DNA of 64,000 nt from G016756615 sp035556195 (lineage in GTDB: Bacteria; Pseudomonadota; Alphaproteobacteria; Rhizobiales; Rhizobiaceae). The position numbers and the translations under genes are program-made. The DNA lies in NCBI GenBank assembly GCA_035556195.1, contig DATMFK010000045.1, positions 186,001-250,000 on the forward strand. The letters are read 5' to 3'. Positions 26,953 through 35,212 of the stretch are shown here, piece by piece. Within the stretch, counting starts at the first letter, position 1. Every line of letters starts with the position of its first letter. The notes under the pieces were generated by a model that made no database searches, was not told where the DNA came from, and saw only the letters and a program-made list of their open reading frames with translations.

Positions 26953-26995
26953 GTCTGACCCTTTCTCATGGATTTGGCGTGGGCTCTCCAGCCTC

Positions 26996-27709
26996 TCAGT
27001 CACTGCCGGAGCTCGGCCCGCATTCGACGCATGAAATGTCGAACGCCTTGGAGGTGGACGTCAACCGGCCCGCATGAGGCGCGAGGAAATGACCCGTCAT
27101 AATCGTGTCGGTGTCGGCAATCCTGTGGAAAAGTTTGATGCGCGTCACCGCAGCCTGCACCTGATCCCCGCACCCGATGCAACTCCAGTCGGGGTAGCGC
27201 AGCTGAATCGGATGATGGACGATATCGCCGGAGAAGACGCATGTCCTGCCCTTCGAGGAAAGCCATATCGAAACCTGGCCGGGCGCCGGCTCGAAGCGCA
27301 GCCAGCCGTCCGGTTCGAAGCCATCGTCCGCGAGCAGCATCTGCCCTGCCTCGACGACCGGCGGCATGCTGCCGGTATAGGCGGCAAGGTGACGGCCATT
27401 CGGATCGGTGGTGCGGTAGATCTGGTCCCAATAGGCGTATTCGCTTCTGCCGAAAATGTACTTGGCGTTCGGGAAGGCCGGCACCCACTGCCCGTCGATG
27501 AGGCGGGTGTTCCAGCCCACATGGTCCGCATGCAGATGGGTGCAGCAGACATAGTCGATCTCTTCCGGCTGAAAACCGGTTTGCGCAAGCCGGTCGAGGA
27601 ACGGCGTCTGCAGCCCGGTCCATTGCGTTCGGGCGTGACGCTCCTTGTCCGTGCCTACACAGGCGTCGATCAATATCCGGCTGCGGCCCAAGCGTGGCTC
27701 CCTCCCCAT
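26996..27709 (-). CDS. metallo-beta-lactamase-fold hydrolase, N-terminally short
   Basis: 237 residues from ATG 27709. The metal-binding THLHADHVGW motif is intact, as are the later ligands (FSGDIVHHP, GHFLAPHAG). Related hydrolases are about 280-300 residues and begin with roughly 60 more residues, including the first strands of the sandwich. Here the visible protein starts directly before ILIDACVGTDKERH. The reading frame stays open a few codons upstream, but those encode no recognisable N-terminus, and the preceding gene ends 47 bases away. A 5' deletion or rearranged start is likely, so activity is doubtful. Confidence 0.75.
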   Translation of the reverse strand: MGREPRLGRSRILIDACVGTDKERHARTQWTGLQTPFLDRLAQTGFQPEEIDYVCCTHLHADHVGWNTRLIDGQWVPAFPNAKYIFGRSEYAYWDQIYRTTDPNGRHLAAYTGSMPPVVEAGQMLLADDGFEPDGWLRFEPAPGQVSIWLSSKGRTCVFSGDIVHHPIQLRYPDWSCIGCGDQVQAAVTRIKLFHRIADTDTIMTGHFLAPHAGRLTSTSKAFDISCVECGPSSGSD

Positions 27710-27756
27710 CCCGGCCTGCGCAAGCGCATGGGCGTCTCTGATCGGCTCGGATCCAG

Positions 27757-28920
27757 CTATCGCGCCAGTTCGGAGATCAACCTCTCAATGAAGCGCTCCC
27801 CCGCCTTCAATTGCTCGAGCTCGATATATTCATCGACCTGATGCGCCTGAGCGATGTCGCCGGGACCGATCACAACCGTGGACCAACCGGCATCCTGGAA
27901 GATTCCGCCTTCCGTACCATAGGCCACAACCGCCGTTTGGTTGGCGCCGATCAATGCAAGCGCCAGCAGCTCCGCTTCACCGACGGGCTCCGGCGCAAGG
28001 CCGGGAACGAATGAGAGGTCCACGATATCGATACCGGAATTCGGCGCGATGGCCTTCATCGCAGGCTCTATCTCGGTGCGCGCATAGTGCTCGAACCTGT
28101 CCCGGAAGTCCTGGGGCCTTTCCTGCGGAATGGCACGAATATCGGTGATGAAGCTGCACGACTCGGCGACGATGTTCGCCGCCGCGCCGCCATTGATCAC
28201 GCCGCAATGCAACGTCGTGTAGGGAGGCTCGAATCCGCCCGTCGCCGGGCGGCTACGATTTTCCATCATGGTGTCGTCGAGCCAGCTTACGAGCCTTGCC
28301 GCGACCATCACGGCGCTTACGCCAGTGTCGATCCGGCTGGAGTGGACGGCATGTCCGCGCACGCGCGTCTCGAATGCCACCAGCCCCTTGTGCCCATTGA
28401 CCACCCGCATGCGCGTCGGTTCTCCAACGAAAACCGCTCGGGGCTTGGCGATCGTTTTGGCCATGTTTTCGACCAACGCATGAGCGCCCTTGCACCCGAC
28501 TTCCTCGTCGTAAGAGAGGGCGATGTGGATCGGCTTCTTCAGGCCGGCTGCAAGCATGTCCGGCACGGCCGCCAGTACAAGCGCGTCGAAGCCCTTCATG
28601 TCGCATGCGCCTCGGCCGTAAAGCCGGCCGTTACGCTCGGTCAACGCCCATGGGCTATTCGTCCAACCGTGCTCGAGCGCCGGCACGACGTCCGTGTGGC
28701 CGGACAGCACGACACCTCCCGGTATCATCGGGCCGATCGTCGCGAAGAGATTGGCCTTCGATCCATCCTCGTTCAAAACCAGCGTCGTCGCCACGCCCAG
28801 CTCGTCGAGATAGGTTTTGACGAAATCGATCAGCGCGAGGTTGCTTTCCGACGAAACGGTCGGAAAGGAGACCAGGCGTTCCAACATCTCCTTCGGCGAC
28901 ATTCTATGGGGTGAAGGCAT
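27757..28920 (-). CDS. argE: M20-family deacylase, acetylornithine deacetylase-like
   Basis: 387 residues from ATG 28920, preceded by AAAGGATTCC; the frame extends upstream but that part has no family resemblance. M20 metal ligands are visible: SGHTDVVP (His-x-Asp), GRGACDMKG (bridging Asp), YDEEVGCKG (Glu-Glu), VGEPT and the C-terminal QAHQVDEYI. The lid/dimer domain occupies the middle. ArgE-type enzymes remove acetyl from N2-acetylornithine; relatives act on other N-acyl amino acids. No other arginine gene is nearby and catabolic genes follow on the same strand, so a catabolic N-acyl amino acid substrate is also possible. Confidence 0.85.
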   Translation of the reverse strand: MPSPHRMSPKEMLERLVSFPTVSSESNLALIDFVKTYLDELGVATTLVLNEDGSKANLFATIGPMIPGGVVLSGHTDVVPALEHGWTNSPWALTERNGRLYGRGACDMKGFDALVLAAVPDMLAAGLKKPIHIALSYDEEVGCKGAHALVENMAKTIAKPRAVFVGEPTRMRVVNGHKGLVAFETRVRGHAVHSSRIDTGVSAVMVAARLVSWLDDTMMENRSRPATGGFEPPYTTLHCGVINGGAAANIVAESCSFITDIRAIPQERPQDFRDRFEHYARTEIEPAMKAIAPNSGIDIVDLSFVPGLAPEPVGEAELLALALIGANQTAVVAYGTEGGIFQDAGWSTVVIGPGDIAQAHQVDEYIELEQLKAGERFIERLISELAR

Positions 28921-29267
28921 TGGAATCCTTTCATGACCTCGGCGATCGATGACGACGCCGCTTGCGGGATCGACCGGCGGAGCACCCCCCGCGCCAAAGC
29001 CGGCCGTCGCACGCCGGAACGTCGACGCTCCGCTGACGACGCGCTCCACCAGGGCGGGCGTTCCCCAATTCCGGCAGGAATACTGAAGGTCGGTATGCTT
29101 CGCCAGTGCAAAACCAGCGATACGATGGTTCGGAGCGTCCAGACTAGCGGGTCCCCGATGGTCGGCAGCCCTCACGACGGCAAGCGAGCGCCGGGAGGCG
29201 GCGGCAGCGCAGATTCTGCCCCGCTAGTCAGGAATCTTGGGAAACGGCAGCAGCGCTCCCTGCCCGG
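28921..29267. other. intergenic region upstream of the M20 deacylase gene
   Basis: 347 bases, presumably carrying the promoter of the minus-strand operon. No clear operator or further gene is seen. Confidence 0.5.
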
Positions 29268-29915
29268 TCAACGCGAGGAGCTCCTATCAGGGCGCCGGAC
29301 GGCCCGCACCTTCCCGCTTCTCCCGCCTCCGCAGAAGAAGCGGTCTCCGCCATCGGATTCCAGTCCCGAGATCCCCACCCCCGCCGGCATCTCGATCCTC
29401 TCCAGGACCTTCCCGGTTTGAGGATCGATTCGCCTCAATTCGCTCTCGTCCCCTTCCCAGGTCCCATGCCAGAGCTCGCCGTCGACCCAGGTGACCCCCG
29501 TCACGAACCGATTGGACTCGATCGTTCGCAGAACCTCCCCTGTCTGGGGATCGACCTGATGGATCTTCCGGTCCCGATACTGCCCCACCCAGAGCGTTCC
29601 TTCGGCCCAGGCGAGCCCGGAATCGCCACCGCCTCCGGGGGCCGGGATCGTGGCGAGGACACGTCCGGTTTCCGGATCGATCTTCTTGATGCGGTCCTCG
29701 GCGAGCTGGAAGAGATGTTGGCCGTCGAAGGCTGTCCCCGCATGCGCGACGACATCGATGGAGCGCAACGGTTTTCCGCTCTCCGGATCGAAGGCGTTCA
29801 GCCTGTCGCCGGAAGCGAACCAGACATGCCGGCCATCGAACGTGACACCATGCACGTTCTCCGCACCCGCGAATGGTCCATATTCGTGAAGGATCTCGGC
29901 CGCTGATCGGATCAT
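29268..29915 (-). CDS. beta-propeller protein (SMP-30/YncE/glutamine-cyclotransferase-like)
   Basis: 215 residues from ATG 29915, with AAGGATAGGAAC upstream. Four to five repeated blades contain DPETGKPLRSI, DPETGRVLATI, DPQTGEVLRTI and DPQTGKVLERI, each followed by a W-rich strand (LWVGQY, LWHGTW). This is the PQQ/NHL-type or glutaminyl-cyclase-like propeller pattern. There is no signal peptide, so it is probably cytoplasmic. It starts 29 bases after the regulator gene on the same strand and may serve as its sensor or effector, which is inference. Confidence 0.7.
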   Translation of the reverse strand: MIRSAAEILHEYGPFAGAENVHGVTFDGRHVWFASGDRLNAFDPESGKPLRSIDVVAHAGTAFDGQHLFQLAEDRIKKIDPETGRVLATIPAPGGGGDSGLAWAEGTLWVGQYRDRKIHQVDPQTGEVLRTIESNRFVTGVTWVDGELWHGTWEGDESELRRIDPQTGKVLERIEMPAGVGISGLESDGGDRFFCGGGRSGKVRAVRRPDRSSSR

Positions 29916-29944
29916 GTTCCTATCCTTTGTCGTTCAGCTCCATC

Positions 29945-31165
29945 CTAGTCGGTCAACAAGGGAGCGGGGAGTAACAAGGTCGTCGTGAATCCCGGCACCG
30001 ATGGGGTCATCCAGCGGCGCGCTCGCCCGTGGCCGAACGACTGCACTTTGCCTGCCCCGACAAGCTCCTCGAGGGCACGCTGGACGGTGCGCTGGCTGGC
30101 GCCGAGTGCGAGCGCCAGCGCCGAGCTCGACCACGATTCCCCGTCTGCGAGCAGCGCGAGCACCGTCGCGTGCCGCTCGTCCACGGGCCTCGCCAGCACC
30201 GCGATCTCGCGGGCGCGGCGCGGCGCCAGGATGAAACCATGCCTGGTCGCAGTGACGCCGGCCACCGGCCGCAGCACCGCGCGAAGCCGGCCGATTTCCA
30301 CGCGCAACCGCGCACGATGCGATTCGTCCGCGGCCTTCGCTCCGAATGCCCGGGCGAGGAGCACCTCCCTCGGCACGTCGGAGGGCCACGCCTCGCCCAA
30401 TGCGCGTGCCAGGGCGAAGAGGATCGGGCGCCTGGCGAGCGAAACGACGGCGCCGGGACCGCGCACGAGGTGACGGCAGGCATCGACGACGAGCGCTTCC
30501 GAGGCTTGCAAAGCCTCGACCTCCTCAAGCAGAAGTGGCCGTTCGCCACCGGCCGCGACCAGGCGCGCCACCGGTGTCCTGAGCATGAGGGATGCACTTT
30601 CGACCTCCGCGACCAGCGCTGGAATGCCGGCACGATGCGCGGCACGTTCGGCCCGCGCCAGCGCGACCCGCGCCGTCTTGCTCCGCAGGCGTCGCATCGC
30701 GATCCCCGCCACGACCAGTTCATATGCCGCCCTCGAGGAGGGCGGGAAGAAGGCGGGGTCGAGCTCGCCGAGCTTGCGCTCGGCTTCATCGAGACGGCCG
30801 ATCAGGAGGAGACGCCGGATCTCGAGATAGCGCGCATGCGCGGCGTTCAATCGCTCGCCATGCGCCTCGAGTGTCGCCCTCGCCGCGTCGAGCGCCTTGG
30901 CGGGCCAGCCCAGCTCGCGCGAGACCAGCGCGATCTCGGCCTCCGCGACGATGCATCGCGCGCGGGCGACGGCCTCTTTGGGACCGAAAGCGCGCGCCGC
31001 GCTTCGCAGAAGGGCTTTCGCTCGAACGAGATCGCCGAGTTGCGCCATCGCGATGCCGCGAAGCGCGAGCGCGGCAGCGTCGTCGCGCAATGCGATCCTG
31101 TTCAGGGCGCCCAAGGCATCGCCCGCGGCCAGCGCGCGCGCTGCAGCCGTGATCAGCGAGTCCAT
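29945..31165 (-). CDS. transcriptional regulator with helical repeat domain and two winged-helix segments
   Basis: 406 residues. Residues about 1-200 are Ala/Leu/Arg-rich helical pairs resembling TPR repeats. Residues about 265-320 look like an OmpR/SARP-type winged helix (LLARAFGAKAADESHRARLRVEIGRLRAVLR, then ATRHGFIL). Residues about 328-390 are a second winged helix (RHATVLALLADGESWSSSALALALGASQRTVQRALEEL). This is a rare architecture, but the pieces are convincing. The only downstream partner is the propeller protein, suggesting a sensor/regulator pair. The start ATG 31165 has a weak ribosome site. Confidence 0.72.
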   Translation of the reverse strand: MDSLITAAARALAAGDALGALNRIALRDDAAALALRGIAMAQLGDLVRAKALLRSAARAFGPKEAVARARCIVAEAEIALVSRELGWPAKALDAARATLEAHGERLNAAHARYLEIRRLLLIGRLDEAERKLGELDPAFFPPSSRAAYELVVAGIAMRRLRSKTARVALARAERAAHRAGIPALVAEVESASLMLRTPVARLVAAGGERPLLLEEVEALQASEALVVDACRHLVRGPGAVVSLARRPILFALARALGEAWPSDVPREVLLARAFGAKAADESHRARLRVEIGRLRAVLRPVAGVTATRHGFILAPRRAREIAVLARPVDERHATVLALLADGESWSSSALALALGASQRTVQRALEELVGAGKVQSFGHGRARRWMTPSVPGFTTTLLLPAPLLTD

Positions 31166-31299
31166 CTAGAGCACGATCCGATCGGTTTGCACGTGTCGCT
31201 CCCTCCCTTCGCCGCGCCGGCAATACCCTATCCCACGCCGCCCTATATGGCAGCCCGGAGGATACGGCCAAAATACGTCGGGATCGGCGACCAGCCGCG

Positions 31300-31836
31300 T
31301 TAGAGCCAGCGCCGGACGCGGGCCTTATAGGCTCGATAGGCTTCGCCGAACCGGCTTTCCAGATAAGCCTCCTCGCGCGCGACCACGCCGTAGCGGACCG
31401 TGATGGCGAGGGGGATCGTAAGAAGCAGGATCCATACGCCCTGCACCCCCACGCCGATGCCGACATAGATGAGAAAGAAGCCGACATAGATCGGATTGCG
31501 GGTCCAGCCATGAATGCCGGCCGTGACCAGCGCCCGGGTCGGCTCGTTGGTGGGAACCGGTGTCCCTGCCCCTAAGAAGTTGCGAATACCCGCCACGACG
31601 AGCGCCAAGCCTATGGCGATCAGGGCGCCGGCCATCGTCCAGCGGATCAGGTCGCCCCCTGGAACGGCAATCGGCAAGGGCAGCAGGCGGTCCAGCACGC
31701 CACCGATCAGAAGAGCGCCGAGAAAGAGAAGCGGCGGCCGCGCGACGACGCCCGCGGTTCCGGCGTCGACCGTCTGTTGTCCGCCTGCGTCCTTAGTCAT
31801 GGCTACGAGCGTCGATCCCTGGAGGTCATGCTCCAC
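31300..31836 (-). CDS. isoprenylcysteine carboxyl methyltransferase (ICMT)-like integral membrane protein
   Basis: 178 residues from GTG 31836, favoured by GGAGG seven bases upstream; ATG 31800 is possible. Four hydrophobic helices (about 34-52, 66-84, 110-128, 130-148) and the ICMT/PEMT signature NPIYVGFFLIY, then RYGVVAREEAYLESRFGEAYRAYKARVRRWL. The C-terminal E-E-x-x-L-x-x-x-F-G-x-x-Y pattern is the S-adenosylmethionine-binding part. Bacterial members methylate unknown membrane-associated substrates. It is divergent from a MarR regulator gene; two operators lie between them, so MarR probably represses it. Confidence 0.85.
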   Translation of the reverse strand: MEHDLQGSTLVAMTKDAGGQQTVDAGTAGVVARPPLLFLGALLIGGVLDRLLPLPIAVPGGDLIRWTMAGALIAIGLALVVAGIRNFLGAGTPVPTNEPTRALVTAGIHGWTRNPIYVGFFLIYVGIGVGVQGVWILLLTIPLAITVRYGVVAREEAYLESRFGEAYRAYKARVRRWL

Positions 31837-31853
31837 GGATCATCCTCCGATAG

Positions 31854-31898
31854 TGACAACCAGGATGTCATAATGGCAATTGACAACCATGGTGTCAA
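31854..31898. promoter_or_regulatory. two operators of the divergent MarR regulator
   Basis: TGACAACCAGGATGTCA (31854-31870) and TGACAACCATGGTGTCA (31881-31897) differ at three positions, and both have TGACA/TGTCA arms. The second extends to TTGACA/TGTCAA (31880-31898). Centres are 27 bp apart in the divergent promoter region, a classic MarR arrangement. Confidence 0.75.
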
Positions 31899-32006
31899 CT
31901 CGAGAAACTGCTGGAGAGCGCCATGCACCCGTTTTGCACGCGTGGCGGCGCTCTATGTCTTTTCTTGCCCCGCATTTAGCCACTTGGCTGCGGGGTGCAC
32001 CAGGGA

Positions 32007-32507
32007 ATGGAGGCGATGACGTCGGCACGACAGAGGACCGGGACGGGACGGGACGTAGACAGCAAGAGCGAGGCAATCGCCGAGTTGATGCTCGAGGTGG
32101 CTCAGTTCTTCTTCAGGATACGAGCCGTCGGTCAGAAGACCGGGCATATTACGACCTGGGGCGGCGGGGCGTTCGGCTTCATGCGAAGCCTCGCGCTTCT
32201 TGGTCCACTGACCGTGCCGCAGATCGCCCAGATGCGGCCGACCAGCCGACAGCGCATGCAGCGGCTGGCGGACGAGCTTGCGACCGAGGGGCTCGTCGAA
32301 TTCATCGACAATCCGAGGCATCGACGCTCGAAGCTCGTGCAGCTTACGCCCGAAGGCGAAGCCCGCTACCGCGAGCTGGACGCCCGACTACTGGCGATCG
32401 CATCAACCGTCGGCGCGGCTCTCGGCGAAACGGATATCCGCGGGAGCACCGAAATCGTGCGGGTGCTGAGCGGCGACGTGAAGGCGCGCCTGGAGCGGTT
32501 GCCTTAG
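32007..32507 (+). CDS. MarR-family transcriptional regulator
   Basis: 166 residues from ATG 32007; ATG 32016 and GTG 31995 are alternatives and no ribosome site decides among them. The winged helix is clear: TVPQIAQMRPTSRQRMQRLADELATEGLVEFIDNPRHRRSKLVQLTPEG, with the wing residues NPRHRRSK. Flanking helices mediate dimerisation (AELMLEVAQFFFRIRAVGQ and the C-terminal ARLLAIASTVGAALGE). The gene is divergent from the ICMT-like gene, and the paired TGACA-N7-TGTCA sites between them are its probable operators, giving both autoregulation and control of the methyltransferase. Ligand unknown. Confidence 0.88.
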   Translation: MEAMTSARQRTGTGRDVDSKSEAIAELMLEVAQFFFRIRAVGQKTGHITTWGGGAFGFMRSLALLGPLTVPQIAQMRPTSRQRMQRLADELATEGLVEFIDNPRHRRSKLVQLTPEGEARYRELDARLLAIASTVGAALGETDIRGSTEIVRVLSGDVKARLERLP

Positions 32508-32591
32508 TGCGCGTTGGAGATGCAGCGCGTTACGGTACCAACGGTCTTGGCCGATGACGGATGCCTCCCCGTCATTGGCTCCGCTGTTCCT

Positions 32592-32744
32592 ACCCCCTCT
32601 GTCCTACCGGACATCTCCCCCTCAAGAGGGAGATCGGCTGTCAGGCACGTTCTCGCCAATCGTCGACGTTGCAGAAGAGGCGCCGGCGTCGAAGCTGCCA
32701 ATCTCCCCCCTTGAAGGGGAGATGTTCGGCAGGACAGGGGGGCG
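32592..32744. repeat. RIME-like palindromic intergenic repeat, copy 1
   Basis: The left part (ACCCCCTCTGTCCTACCGG, then ACATCTCCCCCTCAAGAGGG) is mirrored by the right part (AATCTCCCCCCTTGAAGGGG, then AGATGTTCGGCAGGACAGGG), with smaller hairpins inside each. This is the structure of rhizobial intergenic mosaic elements. Confidence 0.75.
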
Positions 32745-32835
32745 GCACTCACAGCATCGGCGATCGCCCGCATTCTCACGCTGGATGCGGACGAGAACAT
32801 AATCTGGCCATCACTCTGCATCTGGCCACAAACAA

Positions 32836-32870
32836 AAAAAGGAGCCGCCGACGGCAGCTCCTTTTTTTGC
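32836..32870. terminator. bidirectional rho-independent terminator of the pilin gene
   Basis: AAAAAAAGGAGC (32836-32847) pairs with GCTCCTTTTTTT (32859-32870) and an inner GCC/GGC closes a small loop. T-tracts on both strands make it work for the minus-strand pilin gene. Confidence 0.92.
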
Positions 32871-32903
32871 TCACTGTACTGCGAACTGCAGCCCAGGAAT
32901 TTG

Positions 32904-33092
32904 TTATGGAGTGGTCGTCGGCTTCGCATCCTTCAGGGCGGTGCCGATGTCAGTGAACCTGTCCGAGATATTGCCACCAATCGCCGAAGCACCGGCGATG
33001 ATGCCCACCGAGATCAGGGCGGCAATCAGGCCGTATTCGATTGCGGTCGCGCCGCTTTCGTCATTCTTGAACTTCTTAAGCAAATCAAACAT
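32904..33092 (-). CDS. Flp/Fap-type pilin (orphan)
   Basis: 62 residues from ATG 33092, preceded by GCGAGG. A short leader (MFDLLKKFKNDESG) is followed by the diagnostic GATAIEYGLIAALISVGIIAGAS, in which prepilin peptidase cleaves before the hydrophobic helix and Glu follows the cleavage site. Flp pilins are assembled by the Tad/Cpa secretion system into thin adhesive pili. No tad or cpa gene is in this window, so this is an isolated pilin copy. A strong terminator follows. A CtrA-box-like site at 33193-33207 lies 101 bases upstream. Confidence 0.92.
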   Translation of the reverse strand: MFDLLKKFKNDESGATAIEYGLIAALISVGIIAGASAIGGNISDRFTDIGTALKDAKPTTTP

Positions 33093-34091
33093 TGGAGAAC
33101 CTCGCCCGTTGTGATTACGAGCGCAACGTAGCTCCGATCCGTTACCAGACCGGTTAATATAGATAGTGAACAAATCGTTATATTTGAGATGCTTAATACT
33201 GAATTACGAATACTGAGACAATTCGTTGTAACTCATTGAACCGACCTGCGCATCGCCCCTCGGAACGGACGTTCGGCCCCATCCGGCAAAGTCGCCAGGC
33301 AGAAGAAACAACGTCGCATTGATCTGTCGTATGATTGAGGCGCCCGGATGCTCGATTGATGTCGCTCTCCGAACCGATTGGCGACGACATTGGTGCGATT
33401 ACAAGCTTTTCGGCCCTGCCCGGCGCGGCAAGCCTGACCGGCATTTCTCCTTTTCACTGCGATCGTTGAGGTAGCGACTCTGCCGGATCCGGATCGGCTT
33501 CAGCCGGCGTTGGGAGCGCTCCTGCAAGCGGTATGTAGTCGGTCGGACCAAGTTTTTATCCGGAAATCGCTCAAGGACGTCGAGAGTCCCAATGGATGCG
33601 ACGAAAGTCCATCCGAGGCTTCCTCCGCGCCGGCATCGGGTTGACACGTTAGTTGGTTGCAACGATTATATTCGTTACGGATGCTATATATTCTATTCGA
33701 ATACATAGATTGGACTTGATCTTGCTGAACACTGTTTTTGAAGACGATGACGCTGCTGACGTTCAGCCTGATAGCCCACGTAGCCCGAAGCCGACCTGAT
33801 CGACGTGATGTCGATGTCCAGCCCAGTCGTGGTCTTCGAGAGGGACCGCATCCAGCAGGTCGCCAACCCGCTTGATCACTCCCGTCGGTGCGAGATCGCC
33901 TCCCTCGCCGGTTTCATGGGCGAGAGCAGTCTCATCGATGCCGCCGTGGCGCGCTGACCAGTCCCGCCATGAAGATCGAGGTGATCACGGTCTGCTCCAC
34001 CCGAAATGTGCGCCTGTGATCGCCCATGTGGCTTCTGGCGGAATACGCCCAATAACAAAATGCATCGCTCAATCGAACAAACGGATCCAAA
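33093..34091. other. 1-kb region without a well-supported gene
   Basis: AT-rich next to the pilin gene (33130-33240), where its promoter must lie, including TTAA-N7-TTAC at 33193-33207. The rest holds only short overlapping frames on both strands. A 49-codon frame (33808-33957) is listed separately. Confidence 0.55.
33808..33957 (+). CDS. 49-residue reading frame, possible gene remnant
   Basis: From ATG 33808 (or 33814) to TGA 33955; an in-frame TAG at 33781 bounds it. The product (VVVFERDRIQQVANPLDH, then EIASLAGFMGESSLIDAAVAR) reads like real protein, but no family is recognised and there is no clear ribosome site. It may be the tail of a decayed gene. Confidence 0.25.
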   Translation: MSMSSPVVVFERDRIQQVANPLDHSRRCEIASLAGFMGESSLIDAAVAR

Positions 34092-35159
34092 ATGACATCG
34101 GCTTTTTTCGACAAGAATATCTCAAGGCGGCTGTTTCTAGGCACGGGAGCAGTAGGGCTGGCCTCCATTGCCTCTCCCTATGTCATGCGGAGCTACGCCA
34201 ACGATCAGTTTCTCTACGTCAACACCTGGGGTGGCGTCTGGGAACAGGCGGTCGTCAAGAATGTCATCGAGCCCTTTACGGCGGAAACTGGCATTGAAAT
34301 CCGCACCGTCTCGCCCGTCTCCTTTGCAAAGCTCGCCGCTCAAGTCCGCAGCGGAGTCTACGAATTCGACGTGACTACCCTGGGCGCGGCCGAACTGGCT
34401 CGAGCCAACGCTGCCGACCTTGTCGAGTCGTTCGATACCGCGACTCTCGACAAGTCGGTGCTCTGGGACGGCGCGGTCTCGATGAACGGCGTCGGGTTCG
34501 ACTGCTTCTCGACCGTCGTCGCCCACAACAAGAACAAGTTCCCGAATGGCGGGCCGCAGAGCTGGGCCGACTTCTGGAATGTCGAGAAATTCCCCGGCGC
34601 ACGCAGCCTGCAGCGTTACGCTGCCCGGATCCTTCCGATCGCACTGCTGGCCGACGGCGTCGCCGTTGAAGACCTATACCCGCTCGACATCGACCGTGCC
34701 TTCGCCTCGCTCGACCGCATCAAACCGCATATTCGTGTGTGGTGGACGGCCGGCGCGCAGTCGCAACAGATCCTGCGCGATGGTGAGGTCGACATCATCG
34801 GCATCTGGCAAGGCCGTTGCTTTGAGCTGATCCAGCAGAACGTGCCGATCGGCATGACGTGGAATCAGGCTGAGATCGATAAGGGTTTCTGGGTCGTCGC
34901 AAAGGGCACCCCGCGTTCTGAGAACGCCTGGAAGTTCATCGAGGCAGCCAGCCGGCCGAAGGCCCAGGCGGGGTTTGCGAAGGATGCACTCTCCAGCCCC
35001 CTGAATCCCAAGGCGTTCGAGTTCATTGATGCCGAGGCGGCCAAGGTCATGCCCACCGCCCCGGAGAACTACCCCAGCACCTTCGAGCAGGACATCGCCA
35101 ACTTCGGCGCCGACATCGAAGAGACGACGCAGCGCTTCGAGGAATGGCTTACCAGCTGA
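34092..35159 (+). CDS. Tat-exported ABC solute-binding protein, PotD/PotF-like
   Basis: 355 residues from ATG 34092 (weak site GGATCC). The N-terminus has a twin-arginine signal (NISRRLFLGTGAVGLASIASP). The mature part is a type-2 periplasmic binding protein of the spermidine/putrescine branch (YVNTWGGVWEQAV, EFDVTTLGAAELARANAADLV, WNQAEIDKGFWVVAKGTPRSENAWKFI). These bind polyamines or similar cationic molecules for ABC uptake. No permease or ATPase gene follows: the next genes encode a GMC oxidoreductase and an aldehyde dehydrogenase, so a dedicated alcohol or amine utilisation role is likely. Confidence 0.85.
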   Translation: MTSAFFDKNISRRLFLGTGAVGLASIASPYVMRSYANDQFLYVNTWGGVWEQAVVKNVIEPFTAETGIEIRTVSPVSFAKLAAQVRSGVYEFDVTTLGAAELARANAADLVESFDTATLDKSVLWDGAVSMNGVGFDCFSTVVAHNKNKFPNGGPQSWADFWNVEKFPGARSLQRYAARILPIALLADGVAVEDLYPLDIDRAFASLDRIKPHIRVWWTAGAQSQQILRDGEVDIIGIWQGRCFELIQQNVPIGMTWNQAEIDKGFWVVAKGTPRSENAWKFIEAASRPKAQAGFAKDALSSPLNPKAFEFIDAEAAKVMPTAPENYPSTFEQDIANFGADIEETTQRFEEWLTS

Positions 35160-35212
35160 TCGGTCTTCGGCATTTCGAGGCCAATGGCGGATTGCAACGG
35201 AGTTCACGCGTC

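Larger units (their letters stand above)
32508..32903. other. intergenic region with RIME-like repeat and terminator
   Basis: 396 bases between the MarR gene and the pilin gene on the opposite strand. It holds one large palindromic repeat (32592-32744) and a strong hairpin (32836-32870); no gene is seen. Confidence 0.7.
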
